From the NCBI RefSeq assembly GCF_040719375.1, contig NZ_JBFDTP010000002.1, forward strand, positions 310,001 to 374,000: 64,000 nt of DNA, in the 5' to 3' direction. The stretch comes from Clostridium sp. AN503 (GTDB taxonomy: Bacteria; Bacillota; Clostridia; Lachnospirales; Lachnospiraceae). Both the position numbers and the translations under genes were made by a program. Positions 8,055-17,400 of the stretch are shown here, in pieces; the stretch's first letter is position 1; each line of letters opens with the position of its first letter. The notes under the pieces were generated by a model. It was not told the origin of the DNA, ran no database searches, and saw nothing but the letters and a program-made list of their open reading frames with translations.

Positions 8055-9341
8055 ATGGATAAAAACCTGTATCAAAATTACGTACGGATTCTGGACAATG
8101 AGCTGGTTCCGGCCCTGGGCTGTACGGAGCCGATCGCGATCGCCTATGCTGCCGCCAAGGCGCGGGCGGTCCTTGGAGCATTTCCGGACTGTGTGGAGAT
8201 GTGCTGCAGCGGCAACATTATTAAGAACGTAAAGGGTGTGACCGTACCGAATGCGGGGGGCCTGCGGGGGATTGACGTGGCGGCGACCCTGGGAGTCGTA
8301 GGAGGGGACGCGGACAAAGCGCTGGAGGTTTTGGAGCAGATCACGGAAGCAGATATTGAAAAGACAAAAAGGCTGGTGGCGGAAGGCTTTTGCAGCTGCA
8401 CGCTTCAGGAGGGCGTGGAGAATCTGTATATTGTTGCCAGGGTTGTGAAGGGGGAGCATTTTGCGGAGGTGACCATCATCAATCGCCATACGCTGATCAC
8501 CCGGATCGTGAAGGACGGCGAGGTGCTGTATGAGCATAAGGTCAGCGAAAAGTCCCCGGAGTATGTGGACAAGTCCCTCCTGAATGTAAAGGATATCATC
8601 GCGTTTGCGGATGAAGTGGCGATTGAGGATGTACGTGAGGTGCTTGGAAGACAGATTGCCTTAAATACTGCCATCTCAGACGAGGGCCTGAAAAACTGTT
8701 ATGGCGCGGAGGTGGGAAGGACGCTTTTGGAAGTGTATGGAGATGACGTGAAGGTTCGTGCCCGCGCCCGCGCGGCGGCTGGTTCAGACGCCAGGATGGG
8801 AGGCTGTTCCATGCCGGTGGTCATCAATTCCGGCAGCGGCAACCAGGGGATGACGGCGTCCCTGCCGGTCATCGAATTTGCAAAGGAACTTGGAGCGCCG
8901 GAGGAGAAGCTGTACCGCGCGCTGGTGGTCAGCAATCTGGTGGCGATCCACCAGAAACAGTATATTGGCAGCCTGTCCGCTTACTGCGGAGCAGTCAGCG
9001 CGGCATGTGGTGCAGGAGCAGCGATCACGTATCTGTACGGGGGCAGCGCAGAGGAGATCGGCCTGACTATCACAAATACCATCGGCAATGTGGGGGGGAT
9101 CGTGTGCGACGGGGCCAAGTCGTCCTGCGCGGCCAAGATCGCGTCCTCTGTGGAGGCGGCAATCCTGGCTCATTATATGGCCAGCAGGCATCACTGTTTC
9201 CAGCCGGGCGAGGGTATCGTACAGGATGATGTGGAAGGGACCATAAAAAGCATGGGCTACATCGGACGTGTGGGCATGAAGGCCACGGACACGGAGATCT
9301 TAAATATCATGATCGACCGGGTCCGGGTGGATGAGGCGTAG
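8055..9341 (+). CDS. cyuA: L-cysteine desulfidase family protein (CyuA/YhaM, UPF0597)
   Basis: A 428-residue protein of the CyuA/YhaM family, oxygen-sensitive 4Fe-4S enzymes that cleave L-cysteine to pyruvate, ammonia and sulfide. Family signatures include PALGCTEPIAIAYAAA near residue 20, CSGNIIKNVKGVTVP, the GSGNQGMTASLPV block, and the C-terminal GGIVCDGAKSSCAAK Cys pair proposed to bind the cluster. The start ATG at 8055 has a GGAGGAGACC site. It is monocistronic with its own promoter and ends 4 nt from the opposing ilvN. Many family members are annotated as serine dehydratase-like; L-serine or D-cysteine activity cannot be excluded. Confidence 0.88.
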   Translation: MDKNLYQNYVRILDNELVPALGCTEPIAIAYAAAKARAVLGAFPDCVEMCCSGNIIKNVKGVTVPNAGGLRGIDVAATLGVVGGDADKALEVLEQITEADIEKTKRLVAEGFCSCTLQEGVENLYIVARVVKGEHFAEVTIINRHTLITRIVKDGEVLYEHKVSEKSPEYVDKSLLNVKDIIAFADEVAIEDVREVLGRQIALNTAISDEGLKNCYGAEVGRTLLEVYGDDVKVRARARAAAGSDARMGGCSMPVVINSGSGNQGMTASLPVIEFAKELGAPEEKLYRALVVSNLVAIHQKQYIGSLSAYCGAVSAACGAGAAITYLYGGSAEEIGLTITNTIGNVGGIVCDGAKSSCAAKIASSVEAAILAHYMASRHHCFQPGEGIVQDDVEGTIKSMGYIGRVGMKATDTEILNIMIDRVRVDEA

Positions 9342-9345
9342 TGGA

Positions 9346-9845
9346 TCATCGGTCGGTTATGCTCAGCGCTTCAACAGCCACGCTTCCGCCCCGGACGATC
9401 TCGATCCGGTTTACATAGCATTTTTCAAGGAGAGCGATCAGTGCATTGTTCCGTTCCTCTGTCTGCACACATTCCAGAAGGGCGGCAGAGGGACGGTAAT
9501 CAATCATATCGATCCGGAAAATACGGCAGATCCGCTGAAGCTCCTCTAAGTCTTCGGCGGAACAGTTATTTACGGTGATAAACATCAATTCCTTCATATG
9601 AATGGCAGTGTCTGTTAAGTCAACCACTTTTATGACCTCAACGCTTCGGTTGAGCTGCTTTTCACCTGTTCAAAGGTCCGGTCGTCGCTTGTCAGGCTGA
9701 TGGTCATGCGGGAGATGGTCTGGTCTCCGGTGGGGCCTACGGTCAGGCTGTCTAAATTATATGATTTCCCGGAAAACAGGCCGGATATCCTGGCAAGCAC
9801 CCCAATCTCATTTTCTACAAACAGGCTGAGCCATCGTTTCTTCAT
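9346..9845 (-). pseudogene. ilvN: acetolactate synthase small subunit, frameshifted
   Basis: The regulatory subunit of acetohydroxyacid synthase, which binds valine and stimulates IlvB in branched-chain amino-acid synthesis. The N-terminal ACT domain (MKKRWLSLFVENEIGVLARI) reads from 9845 to a stop near 9630; the C-terminal half (VVDLTDTAIHMKELMFI) continues in another frame down to 9346. Adding one A to the A4 run at 9659-9662 (minus strand) restores the expected VKKQLNRSVEVIKVVDL. The whole joined protein would have about 166 residues, normal for IlvN. It follows ilvB with only 1 nt between. Either a homopolymer sequencing error or a real loss of function. Confidence 0.88.
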
Positions 9846-9846
9846 A

Positions 9847-11573
9847 TCAGTATTCCTCACTTTCCAGAATCATATGTTCCAGTGCATTCCCCGGCGGCAC
9901 GATCGGCAGTACATTGGCTTCCGGTTCAATGATGAATTCGATGACGGCAGGCACGTTTTTTGTGTTCCTTGCCTCAGCCAGGGCGGGGGCAATCTCTGCT
10001 TCCCTGGTCACCCGGATTCTTATTGCTCCGTAGCTTTCTGCCAGCTTCATGAAATCCGGCGTATACGCCGGGCAGTTGTTTCCAGGCTGATTGCAGCCGG
10101 AGGGGCAGCCTTTTCGTCTGCGTATGCAGGTGCTGGAATAGCGCCTGTTAAAAAACATTTCCTGCCACTGCCGGACATTGCCGAGGTATCCGTTATTGAG
10201 GATGCAGATGATCACCGGCAGTTCGCAGCAGACGGCGGTAGCCAGTTCCTGTATGTTCATCTGTATGCCCCCGTCCCCGGTTATGACGATCACATCCGTG
10301 TCCGGATTACCGATCTTGGCTCCAATGGCGGCGGGAAAACCGTATCCCATGGTGCCAAGGCCGCCGGAAGTCAGGAGTTGTTTTTGTTCACTTAGATCCA
10401 GGAACTGAGTGGCCCAAAGCTGGTTTTGGCCTACGTCGGTAGCAATGACCGCACGGTCAAATGCACGATTGATTTCCTGCATGATCGTTTGCGGCGTCAG
10501 GCCGTCGGCTTTCATGGATATGGGATACCGGTTTTTCCATTCCTGGATCTGGGCAGTCCATTGCCTGATATCCGGCCTCGTGATCTTCTGGGCCAGGGCG
10601 CAGATGGCATTTTTCGCGTCCGCCACGATGGGGATATCCACTGCGATATTTCTTGATATGGAGGCCGGATCGATATCTACATGGATGATCGTGGCCCCAG
10701 GGGCAAAATGCTGGGGCTGTCCGGTGATGCGGTCATTGAACCTTGTGCCGATGGAGAAGAGCACGTCGCACTGGCTGATGGCGGTGTTGGCAGCATAGCT
10801 TCCGTGAATGCCGATATTCCCCACATACAGCTCATGGGTGGAGGGAATGGCGCCTTTTCCCATGATCGTCGTGACAACGGGAACGCCGGTCATCTCTGCA
10901 AGCCTGAGCATTTCTGCCTGAGCGCGGCTTAAGTTTACGCCTCCGCCCACTAAAAAAACGGGTTTTTTTGCGCGGGACAGAACGTCGGCAGCTTTTTGAT
11001 CTGTCCGGCGTGGACTGCTGTATTTGGCTTATAACCTCTGATCTCCACATGCTCCGGGTAAATGCCGCTTCCTTCTGCCTGCTGGATATCCTTTGGCAGG
11101 TCAACTACCACAACACCCGGCTTCCCTGTGCGGGCAATGATAAATGCTTTTTTGATGACCTCACCCAGATCGCTCCTCCTGCGGACGGTCACGGCATATT
11201 TGCAGATGTTCCTTGTGATCCCCACAATGTCGACCTCCTGGAATGCATCATTTCCGATCAGTCCTGTTGGGACCTGACCTGTGAAGCAGACCAATGGGAC
11301 GCTGTCGAAATTGGCGGTGGCAATGCCGGTGACCAGATTGGTAGCGCCCGGCCCGCTGGTGACCAGACATACCCCGGTCCGTCCAGTGGAACGCGCATAT
11401 CCGTCGGCAGCATGGATCAGTCCCTGCTCATGCCGGGGCAGGATGACCTGGATATCCTCCTCGCCATAAAGTGCGTTGAACAGATCGATCGCCTGACCGC
11501 CCGGATAGGCAAACAGAGTATCCACCTGTTCTGCTTTTAACGCTTTTACAAATAATTCCGCTCCTGTTATCAA
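9847..11573 (-). pseudogene. ilvB: acetolactate synthase large subunit, frameshifted
   Basis: The thiamine-diphosphate-dependent catalytic subunit of acetohydroxyacid synthase. The N-terminal ThDP PYR domain, with the Glu of PRHEQGLIHAADGYAR and GPGATNLVTGIA, reads from a TTG at 11573 (GGAGG 9 nt upstream). The frame then breaks at the run of five A (minus strand) at 10993-10997, and the central FAD domain plus the PP domain with the metal-binding GDGG...NNGYLG motif continue to 9847. One extra A restores QIKKAADVLSRAKKPVF. A Cys-rich RRRKGCPSGCNQPGNNCP insert near the C-terminus is also seen in some clostridial homologues. Both ilvB and ilvN carry a single-base loss. Confidence 0.9.
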
Positions 11574-11609
11574 TGCGATACACCTCCTTGACTCTGTGAA
11601 TAGAATGTT

Positions 11610-11627
11610 TGCAAGTGCTTGCTTGCA
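11610..11627. promoter_or_regulatory. candidate TetR operator before ilvB
   Basis: GCAAG-TG-CTTGC lies at 11611-11622, nested in TGCAAG-N6-CTTGCA at 11610-11627, about 37 bp upstream of the ilvB start. The same GCAAG-N2-CTTGC palindrome precedes the tetR gene, so the adjacent TetR-family protein is the likely ligand (inference). Confidence 0.6.
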
Positions 11628-11691
11628 TGGTACTTATATGAAATGGCTCTGCCTGGGCAGCGCCATCTGATATCTGGTCCATATCTGGTTT

Positions 11692-12273
11692 TTATTCCGT
11701 TGGGGCGATTCCGTTTATAAAGATCCCGACACTATTTTTAATGAAATCCTCCTGTTCTACAGGGGTAAGCTCCTGGCGGAACGATGCTTTTAAAAATGTA
11801 TAGCCAAAGGTGGCAGAAAAGAACATCATAGCCAGATTCTCAAAATCATGGTGGGGGAGCTTCCCTTTTGCCTCCATCTGGTTAAAATACTCTGCCAGGG
11901 ATGAGAGGAAAGCCTGTGGGATCTGCATGATCAGAGGAGCGGTCTCTTCATAGAGCTGAGGCGCCCTCAGTCCAATGGACAGGTTCACAAAGTCGGGAGT
12001 GATCCGCTCCATATAGGCCCGCATGAACATCTCCAGATCCGGCCGCAGTTCATAACGTAGATCCTGAAAGATCTCCGGGGTCACATTTGCCCGCCATTTC
12101 TCCTGGGCGATCCCGTTCAGCACGATATCCTTTTTATTTTTAAACTTCCGGAACAAAGTGCATTCATTGACCTTTGCCAGATTGGCAATATCCTTTGTGG
12201 TGGTTGCAACATAGCCTTTATCACGGATCAGGGACATGGTTGCATCGATGATTCTTTGACTGGTATCGTCCAA
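11692..12273 (-). CDS. TetR/AcrR-family transcriptional regulator
   Basis: A 193-residue regulator. The N-terminal helix-turn-helix spans about residues 10-55 (TTTKDIANLAKVNECTLFRKFKNKKDIV), followed by an all-helical ligand/dimerisation domain without recognisable specificity. The start is taken as TTG at 12273 because GGAGGTG lies 5 nt upstream; an upstream TTG at 12291 would place the start inside the candidate operator. It lies between a GntR gene and ilvBN on the same strand. A palindrome identical in its half-sites occurs before tetR and before ilvB, suggesting autoregulation and control of ilvBN. Confidence 0.88.
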   Translation of the reverse strand: MDDTSQRIIDATMSLIRDKGYVATTTKDIANLAKVNECTLFRKFKNKKDIVLNGIAQEKWRANVTPEIFQDLRYELRPDLEMFMRAYMERITPDFVNLSIGLRAPQLYEETAPLIMQIPQAFLSSLAEYFNQMEAKGKLPHHDFENLAMMFFSATFGYTFLKASFRQELTPVEQEDFIKNSVGIFINGIAPTE

Positions 12274-12287
12274 GGGGGCACCTCCAT

Positions 12288-12299
12288 GCAAGTACTTGC
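12288..12299. promoter_or_regulatory. candidate TetR operator before tetR
   Basis: A perfect palindrome GCAAG-TA-CTTGC sits directly upstream of the tetR ribosome-binding site. It differs only in the central dinucleotide from the palindrome in front of ilvB. Confidence 0.6.
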
Positions 12300-12351
12300 T
12301 ATCATTTTATCTGGTTTCTGCTTTTTTGTCAACCCGGAGGTATGCCTGCGT

Positions 12352-12981
12352 TTAGACGCTTTTAAACTCCCGCAGGTCCAGCTCCAGTTTTTTGGTGGCG
12401 CCTTCGATATCTTTCTTTTCGATACAGTCCAGGATATCACGGTGGTAGCGCATGTCGATGGGATTGTATTCCTTGTCCCATTTGTCCCAATAGAACTGGG
12501 CGTAGGCGCGTTTTAAAATGCCCATGGAGCGTTTGAGCTGGTCCCAGGCATATTCGTTCCGGGCGCAGGAGAGCAGCGCTAAATGAAAATTGGTGTTGTG
12601 CTCCCAGTGGAGCCACATATCGTCCACGGATGCGTTGCACAAATCGTCCAGCCGGTACAGTTCTTCCAGCTGAGCCTGGGTGATGGATTCATAGCAATCA
12701 CGCAGGAATCCGCTCTCCAGCAGGAACCGGAACCGCAGGATATCCTCCGCATCCCTGCTGGTGAGGCGGATCACCTCGTAACCATACCGGGGCAGGTTCC
12801 GCAGCACCCCGTCGTTGCACAGGGAGATCAGGGCTTCCCGTACCGGGGACTTGCTGAAGCCATACTTTTCTACCAGCTCCGATTCATTGATGATCTGGTT
12901 CGCTTTATATTCTCCCTGGATGATCCCGTCCAGGGTCTTTTGATATACAATGTTTTTAAGACTGCCATTTCCTTTTGCCAT
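12352..12981 (-). CDS. GntR-family regulator, FadR subfamily
   Basis: A 209-residue regulator with an N-terminal winged HTH (IINESELVEKYGFSKSPVRE) and a C-terminal all-alpha FCD domain (EDILRFRFLLESGFLRDCYE, then the metal/ligand His positions in HWEHNTNFHLALLS and MRYHRDILDCIE). Start 12981 follows CGGAGAATTC; the longer frame begins in the promoter region. It is the first gene of the minus-strand cluster gntR-tetR-ilvBN. FCD-domain GntR regulators usually sense organic acids; the target here is unknown. Confidence 0.9.
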   Translation of the reverse strand: MAKGNGSLKNIVYQKTLDGIIQGEYKANQIINESELVEKYGFSKSPVREALISLCNDGVLRNLPRYGYEVIRLTSRDAEDILRFRFLLESGFLRDCYESITQAQLEELYRLDDLCNASVDDMWLHWEHNTNFHLALLSCARNEYAWDQLKRSMGILKRAYAQFYWDKWDKEYNPIDMRYHRDILDCIEKKDIEGATKKLELDLREFKSV

Positions 12982-13009
12982 ATGAATTCTCCGTATCATT
13001 AGTGGTTTT

Positions 13010-13038
13010 ATCATAACAAATAAACGAGGCAAAGTAAA
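13010..13038 (-). promoter_or_regulatory. promoter for the minus-strand gntR gene
   Basis: On the minus strand TTTACT (13038-13033) and TATGAT (13015-13010) are 17 bp apart, 29 bp before the gntR start. It is back-to-back with the proS T-box promoter. Confidence 0.5.
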
Positions 13039-13077
13039 GTGGACAGCCAGATGCGGAAACACAAGAGGTTTTAACCC

Positions 13078-13106
13078 TTGACAAAGCCCCGGAAATGGCG
13101 TAGAAT
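13078..13106 (+). promoter_or_regulatory. promoter of the proS T-box transcript
   Basis: A consensus TTGACA (13078-13083), a 17-bp spacer and TAGAAT (13101-13106) place the transcript start near 13113, leaving a leader of about 370 nt before proS. Confidence 0.7.
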
Positions 13107-13113
13107 CAAGCAT

Positions 13114-13435
13114 ACGGGCGTTTGCCTTATAATGGAAAGACTGTGAAGGGGATTAGTAAGCCGTCATACACATGCAGAGAGAAGGCCATTTGGTGAGAGG
13201 CTTTTTGTGTCACTGAGCGCTGAACCGGCCCTGGAGTTTTGCAGAGAACTGCAACGTAAGATCCGGCGTTAGCGGATGAAAAAGAGAGCGCTTTTGGATA
13301 CCGGAGGCCGTCATGGACGGACGCTGGCATAGGCCGGAAGGGCTAATCAGGGTGGTACCGCCGAATTTATCTGGTCATTCGGTCCCTTGTCATTGTGCAG
13401 CTGATATGCGCATGGCAGGGACCGGATGGCTTTTT
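13114..13435 (+). ncRNA. T-box leader of proS
   Basis: A tRNA-sensing T-box riboswitch that couples proS transcription to uncharged tRNA-Pro. The invariant T-box AGGGTGGTACCGCC is at 13349-13362. Stem I features are visible near its start (AGTA at about 13150, the GGTGAGAGGC loop region near 13190), and CCG at 13225-13227 in the context TGAA-CCG-GCC is the probable Pro specifier codon. The terminator pairs CGGTCCCT (13380-13387) with AGGGACCG, followed by TTTTT at 13431-13435. The structure was read by eye, without energy calculation. Confidence 0.85.
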
Positions 13436-13485
13436 CATTTACCCAATCATTTTTATATAATCGAATAGGAGAGAGGAGCATTGTT

Positions 13486-14920
13486 ATGGCAAAGGATAAG
13501 AAATTAGTGGAGGCGATCACATCCATGGATGTGGATTTCGCCCAGTGGTACACCGATGTGGTCAAGAAAGCGGAGCTTTGCGACTACGCCAGCGTGAAGG
13601 GCTGTATGGTCATCAAGCCGGCTGGTTATGCGATCTGGGAGAACATCCAGCATGAGCTGGACCGCCGTTTTAAGGAGACCGGTGTGGAGAACGTGTACAT
13701 GCCGCTGTTTATCCCGGAGAGCCTGCTTAACAAGGAGAAGGATCATGTGGAGGGCTTTGCGCCGGAGGTTGCGTGGGTGACCCACGGCGGCCTGGATGAG
13801 CTGCAGGAGCGCATCTGTGTACGCCCGACCTCTGAGACCTTGTTCTGTGATTTTTATGCGAAGGATATCCAGTCTTACCGTGACCTGCCGAAGGTATACA
13901 ACCAGTGGTGCTCCGTAGTCCGCTGGGAGAAGACCACGCGTCCCTTCCTCCGTTCCAGGGAGTTCTTGTGGCAGGAGGGCCATACGGCCCATGCCACGGC
14001 TGAGGAGGCCGAGGAGCGCACAACCCAGATGCTGAATGTCTACGCCGATTTCTGTGAGGAGGTCCTGGCGATCCCGGTCATCCGGGGCCAGAAGACCGAC
14101 AAAGAGAAGTTCGCAGGCGCAGAGGCTACTTACACCATCGAGGCACTGATGCATGACGGTAAGGCGCTGGCAGTCCGGCACCAGCCATAACTTTGGCGAC
14201 GGATTTGCGAAGGCGTTTGAGATCCAGTATGCGGCGAAGGACAATTCCCTTCAGTATGTGCACCAGACCTCCTGGGGCATGTCCACCCGCATCATCGGCG
14301 CGATCATCATGGTGCATGGAGATGACAACGGGCTGGTACTGCCGCCCCGCATCGCCCCGACCCAGGTTATGATCGTACCGATCCAGCAGCAGAAGGAGGG
14401 CGTGCTTGACAAGGCATTTGAGCTTAAGAACGTGCTGTCCGGCTTCCGCGTGAAGGTGGATGACTCCGACAAGAGCCCGGGCTGGAAGTTCAGTGAGTCC
14501 GAGATGCGCGGCATCCCGGTCCGTGTGGAGATCGGCCCGAGGGATTTAGAGAACAACGAGGCGGTTTTAGTGCGCCGTGATACTCATGAGAAGATAACAG
14601 TCTCCCTGGATGAGATCGGCGCTAAGGTCGGCGAGCTGCTGGAAACGATTCAGCACGACATGCTTGAGCGGGCAAGAGCCCATCGCGACGCACATACCTA
14701 TGAGGCTGTCACTTATGATGAGTTTGTCAAGACCATCAATGAGAAGCCGGGCTTTGTAAAGGCCATGTGGTGCGGCGACCTTGCATGTGAGGAGAAGATC
14801 AAGGAAGACACGGCGGCGACTTCCCGCTGCATGCCGTTTAAGCAGGAACAGCTTTCGGATCATTGTGTCTGCTGCGGAAAACCCGCGAAAAAGATGGTTT
14901 ACTGGGGCAGGGCGTATTAA
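13486..14920 (+). pseudogene. proS: prolyl-tRNA synthetase, interrupted by a 1-nt insertion
   Basis: Prolyl-tRNA synthetase of the archaeal/eukaryotic-like type without the editing insertion, about 477 residues when joined. Class II motif 2 is in the WEKTTRPFLRSREFLWQEGHTAH region; motif 3 (LVLPPRIAP region) and the C-terminal Cys zinc-binding end (CVCCGKPAKKMVYWGRAY) are present. The first frame stops at 14190 after MHDGKALAVRHQP, while the second begins QSGTSHNFGDGFAKAF. Removing one G at 14169-14170 gives the expected GKALQSGTSHNFGDG. Start 13486 has a GAGAGGAG site. Since proS is essential and T-box controlled here, a sequence error is more likely than a real pseudogene. Confidence 0.92.
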
Positions 14921-15058
14921 GACGCGCCTGTCAGGTGTTGGAGGGCATTCTGCCAGCTTGGAATGGAGGCTGGCGGAATGTCTTTTTTTCTGTTTTTATG
15001 GAAACAGGAGAATTTTCATGGTAAGATAAAAAGAAAAATGACCGGGGAGGAAGAGCGG

Positions 15059-15766
15059 ATGCTTAAGATTGCTGTCGTGGACGATGAGCAGGTTTATATC
15101 GACCAGATCCAGGAATACATTGCGCAGTATGCAGAGGAAAAGAACCGTGACATCCAGACGGCGGTTTTCCATGACGGGAAGGAGCTTCTGGAGGATTACC
15201 GTTCCGGTTATGATATCATCCTGCTGGACATCGAGATGAATGAGATGGACGGGATGGAGGCGGCGCGGGAGATCCGGAAGCAGGATCAGGATGTGGTCCT
15301 TGTCTTTATCACCAACATGGCCCAGTATGCGATCAACGGCTATGAGGTGGGGGCTTTGGATTATGTGCTGAAGCCGATCAATTACTATACATTTTCTGTG
15401 CGCCTGGACAGGGCGGTCTCCCGGGTGAAGAAGCGCCAGCCGGAGGAGATCCTCTTAAGCCTGCCCGACGGGATCAGGCGGCTGAAGGCGGACCGGATCC
15501 ACTATGTGGAGGTACAGAACCGGATGCTCCATTACTACACGGAGGACGGCGTTTTTGTGGTGCGCGGAACGCTGCAGGGAGCGGAGGAGCAGCTTAGGGA
15601 GTGCCATTTTGTCCGCTGCAACCACTGGTATCTGGTCAATCTCAGCTATGTTTCGGAGATCCGGAAAAATATTGTGATCGTAGCCGGGGATGAACTGGAG
15701 ATCAGCCGGAGGAACAAGACTGCGTTTCTGTCGGCGCTTACGGATTATATGGGGATGGGAATATGA
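15059..15766 (+). CDS. LytTR-type response regulator
   Basis: A 235-residue AgrA/LytR-like response regulator. The receiver domain (residues 1-120) has the acidic pocket at Asp8-Asp9, phospho-acceptor Asp57 in DIILLDIEMNEMDGM and the conserved Lys in DYVLKPINYY. The C-terminal LytTR DNA-binding domain includes DRIHYVEVQNRMLHYYT and FVRCNHWYLVNLSYVSEIR. Start 15059 follows GGGGAGG by 8 nt. Its stop overlaps the start of the kinase gene by 4 nt (ATGA), a sign of translational coupling. No AgrB/AgrD-type peptide genes are next to it. Confidence 0.93.
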   Translation: MLKIAVVDDEQVYIDQIQEYIAQYAEEKNRDIQTAVFHDGKELLEDYRSGYDIILLDIEMNEMDGMEAAREIRKQDQDVVLVFITNMAQYAINGYEVGALDYVLKPINYYTFSVRLDRAVSRVKKRQPEEILLSLPDGIRRLKADRIHYVEVQNRMLHYYTEDGVFVVRGTLQGAEEQLRECHFVRCNHWYLVNLSYVSEIRKNIVIVAGDELEISRRNKTAFLSALTDYMGMGI

Positions 15767-17025
15767 TGTGGTTTGTAAGTGAATTGAATCTGACAATCTG
15801 GGCGGCGTGCATTCTTTACATGTGGCCGCTAAAGCACCGCCCGCGTTACGGTCTGAGGCTCTTTGCAATGGTGTTGGCCGGCAGCGCGGCGTTGACTGTT
15901 ACCAGCATATTCCTTCCGGACCATATTATACTTCAGGCGTCCTGTCATTTCCTGCTCTGCGCAGCGGGGGTCTGCTTCTGCTGTGCGGTCCCGGTGGGAG
16001 ATGCGGTCTACTGCGCAACCTGGGCGATGATCACCCAGCAGGTGGCGTACGAGATCACTTACCTGATGACAGAACAGCTCCGGATCTCCCAACCGGCGCT
16101 TATGGTTGGCGGTACACTGCTGGTTTTTGCCGGGATCTATGCTGTGGCCGGCGTGACGATCGTCCGGTATATGCCGGAGCAGGGAGTGTACCATGTAGGC
16201 CCCCGGCAGCTCTCGTCGGCCATGTTTCTGCTGGTTGTGTTTGAACTGCTGTTTAGCTTTCTGCGGGAGGGAGACCGGTCAGGCGGCTCCGATATGATGT
16301 ACATCTGGAATGTGATGCTGGTGCAGTGCTACTGCGTTACGATCCTGTACCTCCAGAATACCCTGTTCAAGAAAAGCGCCATGAAACAGGAGCTGGACAC
16401 CCTAAACCAGCTCTGGCACCAGCAGAAGGAGCAGTATGAGCTGTCACGTGAGACCATCTCGCTGATCAACCACAAATGCCATGACTTAAAGCATCAGATC
16501 GCAGCCATGCGCGCGATCACCAGTCCGGAGGAGCGCGAGAAATACCTGCGGGAGGTAGAGGACTCGGTACAGATCTACGATTCCATCGTGAAGACCGGGA
16601 ACGAGGTCCTTGACACTGTGCTGACAGAAAAAAGCCTGTTCTGTGCGGCCAACAATATTAAGATCAACTGCATCGCCGATGGCAGGAGGATGGATGTCAT
16701 GGATCCGGTGGATTTATATACCGTGTTTGGAAATGCGCTGGACAATGCCATCGAGAGTGTGAAGCAGCTGGAAAACCGGGAGATGCGCATGATCGACGTG
16801 CTGGTCTATGTCAGGCAGCAGTTTTTGATGATCAATATCATGAATCCCATCGGAAACCGGGTGGAATTTGAGGGAGAACTGCCTGTCAGTACAAAGACGA
16901 AGAATGGGTATCATGGATTTGGCCTGAAAAGTATACGGCATACGGTGGGGAAGTATAATGGATTTATGAAGATCGATACGGCGGAGAATATATTTTCGCT
17001 GAAGATTTTGATGCCGCTGAGGTGA
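15763..17025 (+). CDS. GHKL-domain sensor histidine kinase (AgrC-like)
   Basis: A 420-residue membrane kinase forming a pair with the LytTR regulator. The first roughly 200 residues contain about six hydrophobic segments typical of HPK10-type peptide or signal sensors. A coiled-coil linker leads to the phospho-acceptor His in SLINHKCHDLKHQ, then the GHKL ATPase domain with the N-box FGNALDNAIESV and G-box YHGFGLKSIRHTVGKYNG. The signal is unknown. The next gene downstream (scfA) has its own promoter 10 nt after this stop. Confidence 0.92.
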   Translation: MMWFVSELNLTIWAACILYMWPLKHRPRYGLRLFAMVLAGSAALTVTSIFLPDHIILQASCHFLLCAAGVCFCCAVPVGDAVYCATWAMITQQVAYEITYLMTEQLRISQPALMVGGTLLVFAGIYAVAGVTIVRYMPEQGVYHVGPRQLSSAMFLLVVFELLFSFLREGDRSGGSDMMYIWNVMLVQCYCVTILYLQNTLFKKSAMKQELDTLNQLWHQQKEQYELSRETISLINHKCHDLKHQIAAMRAITSPEEREKYLREVEDSVQIYDSIVKTGNEVLDTVLTEKSLFCAANNIKINCIADGRRMDVMDPVDLYTVFGNALDNAIESVKQLENREMRMIDVLVYVRQQFLMINIMNPIGNRVEFEGELPVSTKTKNGYHGFGLKSIRHTVGKYNGFMKIDTAENIFSLKILMPLR

Positions 17026-17034
17026 AACTTTATC

Positions 17035-17063
17035 TTGCACCTGGCGCCCACATATGATATAAT
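17035..17063 (+). promoter_or_regulatory. promoter for scfA
   Basis: TTGCAC (17035-17040) and a perfect TATAAT (17058-17063) with a 17-bp spacer, 41 bp before the scfA start. The strength suggests high expression of the small peptide. Confidence 0.65.
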
Positions 17064-17104
17064 CTCAAGGAATTGTAAGCATTTATCATTAGGAGGCGAG
17101 AGAT

Positions 17105-17251
17105 ATGAAGCACGTAAAAACTTTAAATAACAAAACCTTAAAAGAGTCCATGAAGAAGGGCGGATGCGGCGAGTGCCAGACTTCCTGCCAGTCCGCATGC
17201 AAGACTTCCTGCACCGTTGGCAACCAGAGCTGTGAGAACGCAAACAGATAG
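17105..17251 (+). CDS. scfA: SCIFF precursor peptide (six cysteines in forty-five)
   Basis: A 48-residue peptide beginning MKHVKTLNNKTLKESMKKGG, with six Cys at positions 21, 24, 28, 32, 36 and 43, the hallmark of the SCIFF family found across Clostridia. In known members the radical-SAM maturase ScfB installs Cys-to-Thr thioether (sactionine-type) links. AGGAGGCGAGAG lies just upstream of the ATG. The maturase gene follows after an intrinsic terminator. The biological role of the mature peptide is not established. Confidence 0.95.
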   Translation: MKHVKTLNNKTLKESMKKGGCGECQTSCQSACKTSCTVGNQSCENANR

Positions 17252-17291
17252 TTCTTCTGGTTTACGCCGGACACCGAGATAAGGCAGATGA

Positions 17292-17329
17292 GAAAGACCC
17301 CTATGGTCCCGGATTGTAGGGGTCTTTTC
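17292..17329 (+). terminator. terminator between scfA and scfB
   Basis: GAAAGACCCCTA pairs with TAGGGGTCTTTTC around a 13-nt loop, ending in TTTT. Partial read-through would give much more peptide mRNA than maturase mRNA. Confidence 0.75.
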
Positions 17330-17400
17330 CTTGTCTGCCCGTTCGTATTGGTGTTTCGGACAGGATTATGCCGGAGTCAGTACTAGATAAGGAGAAAACA

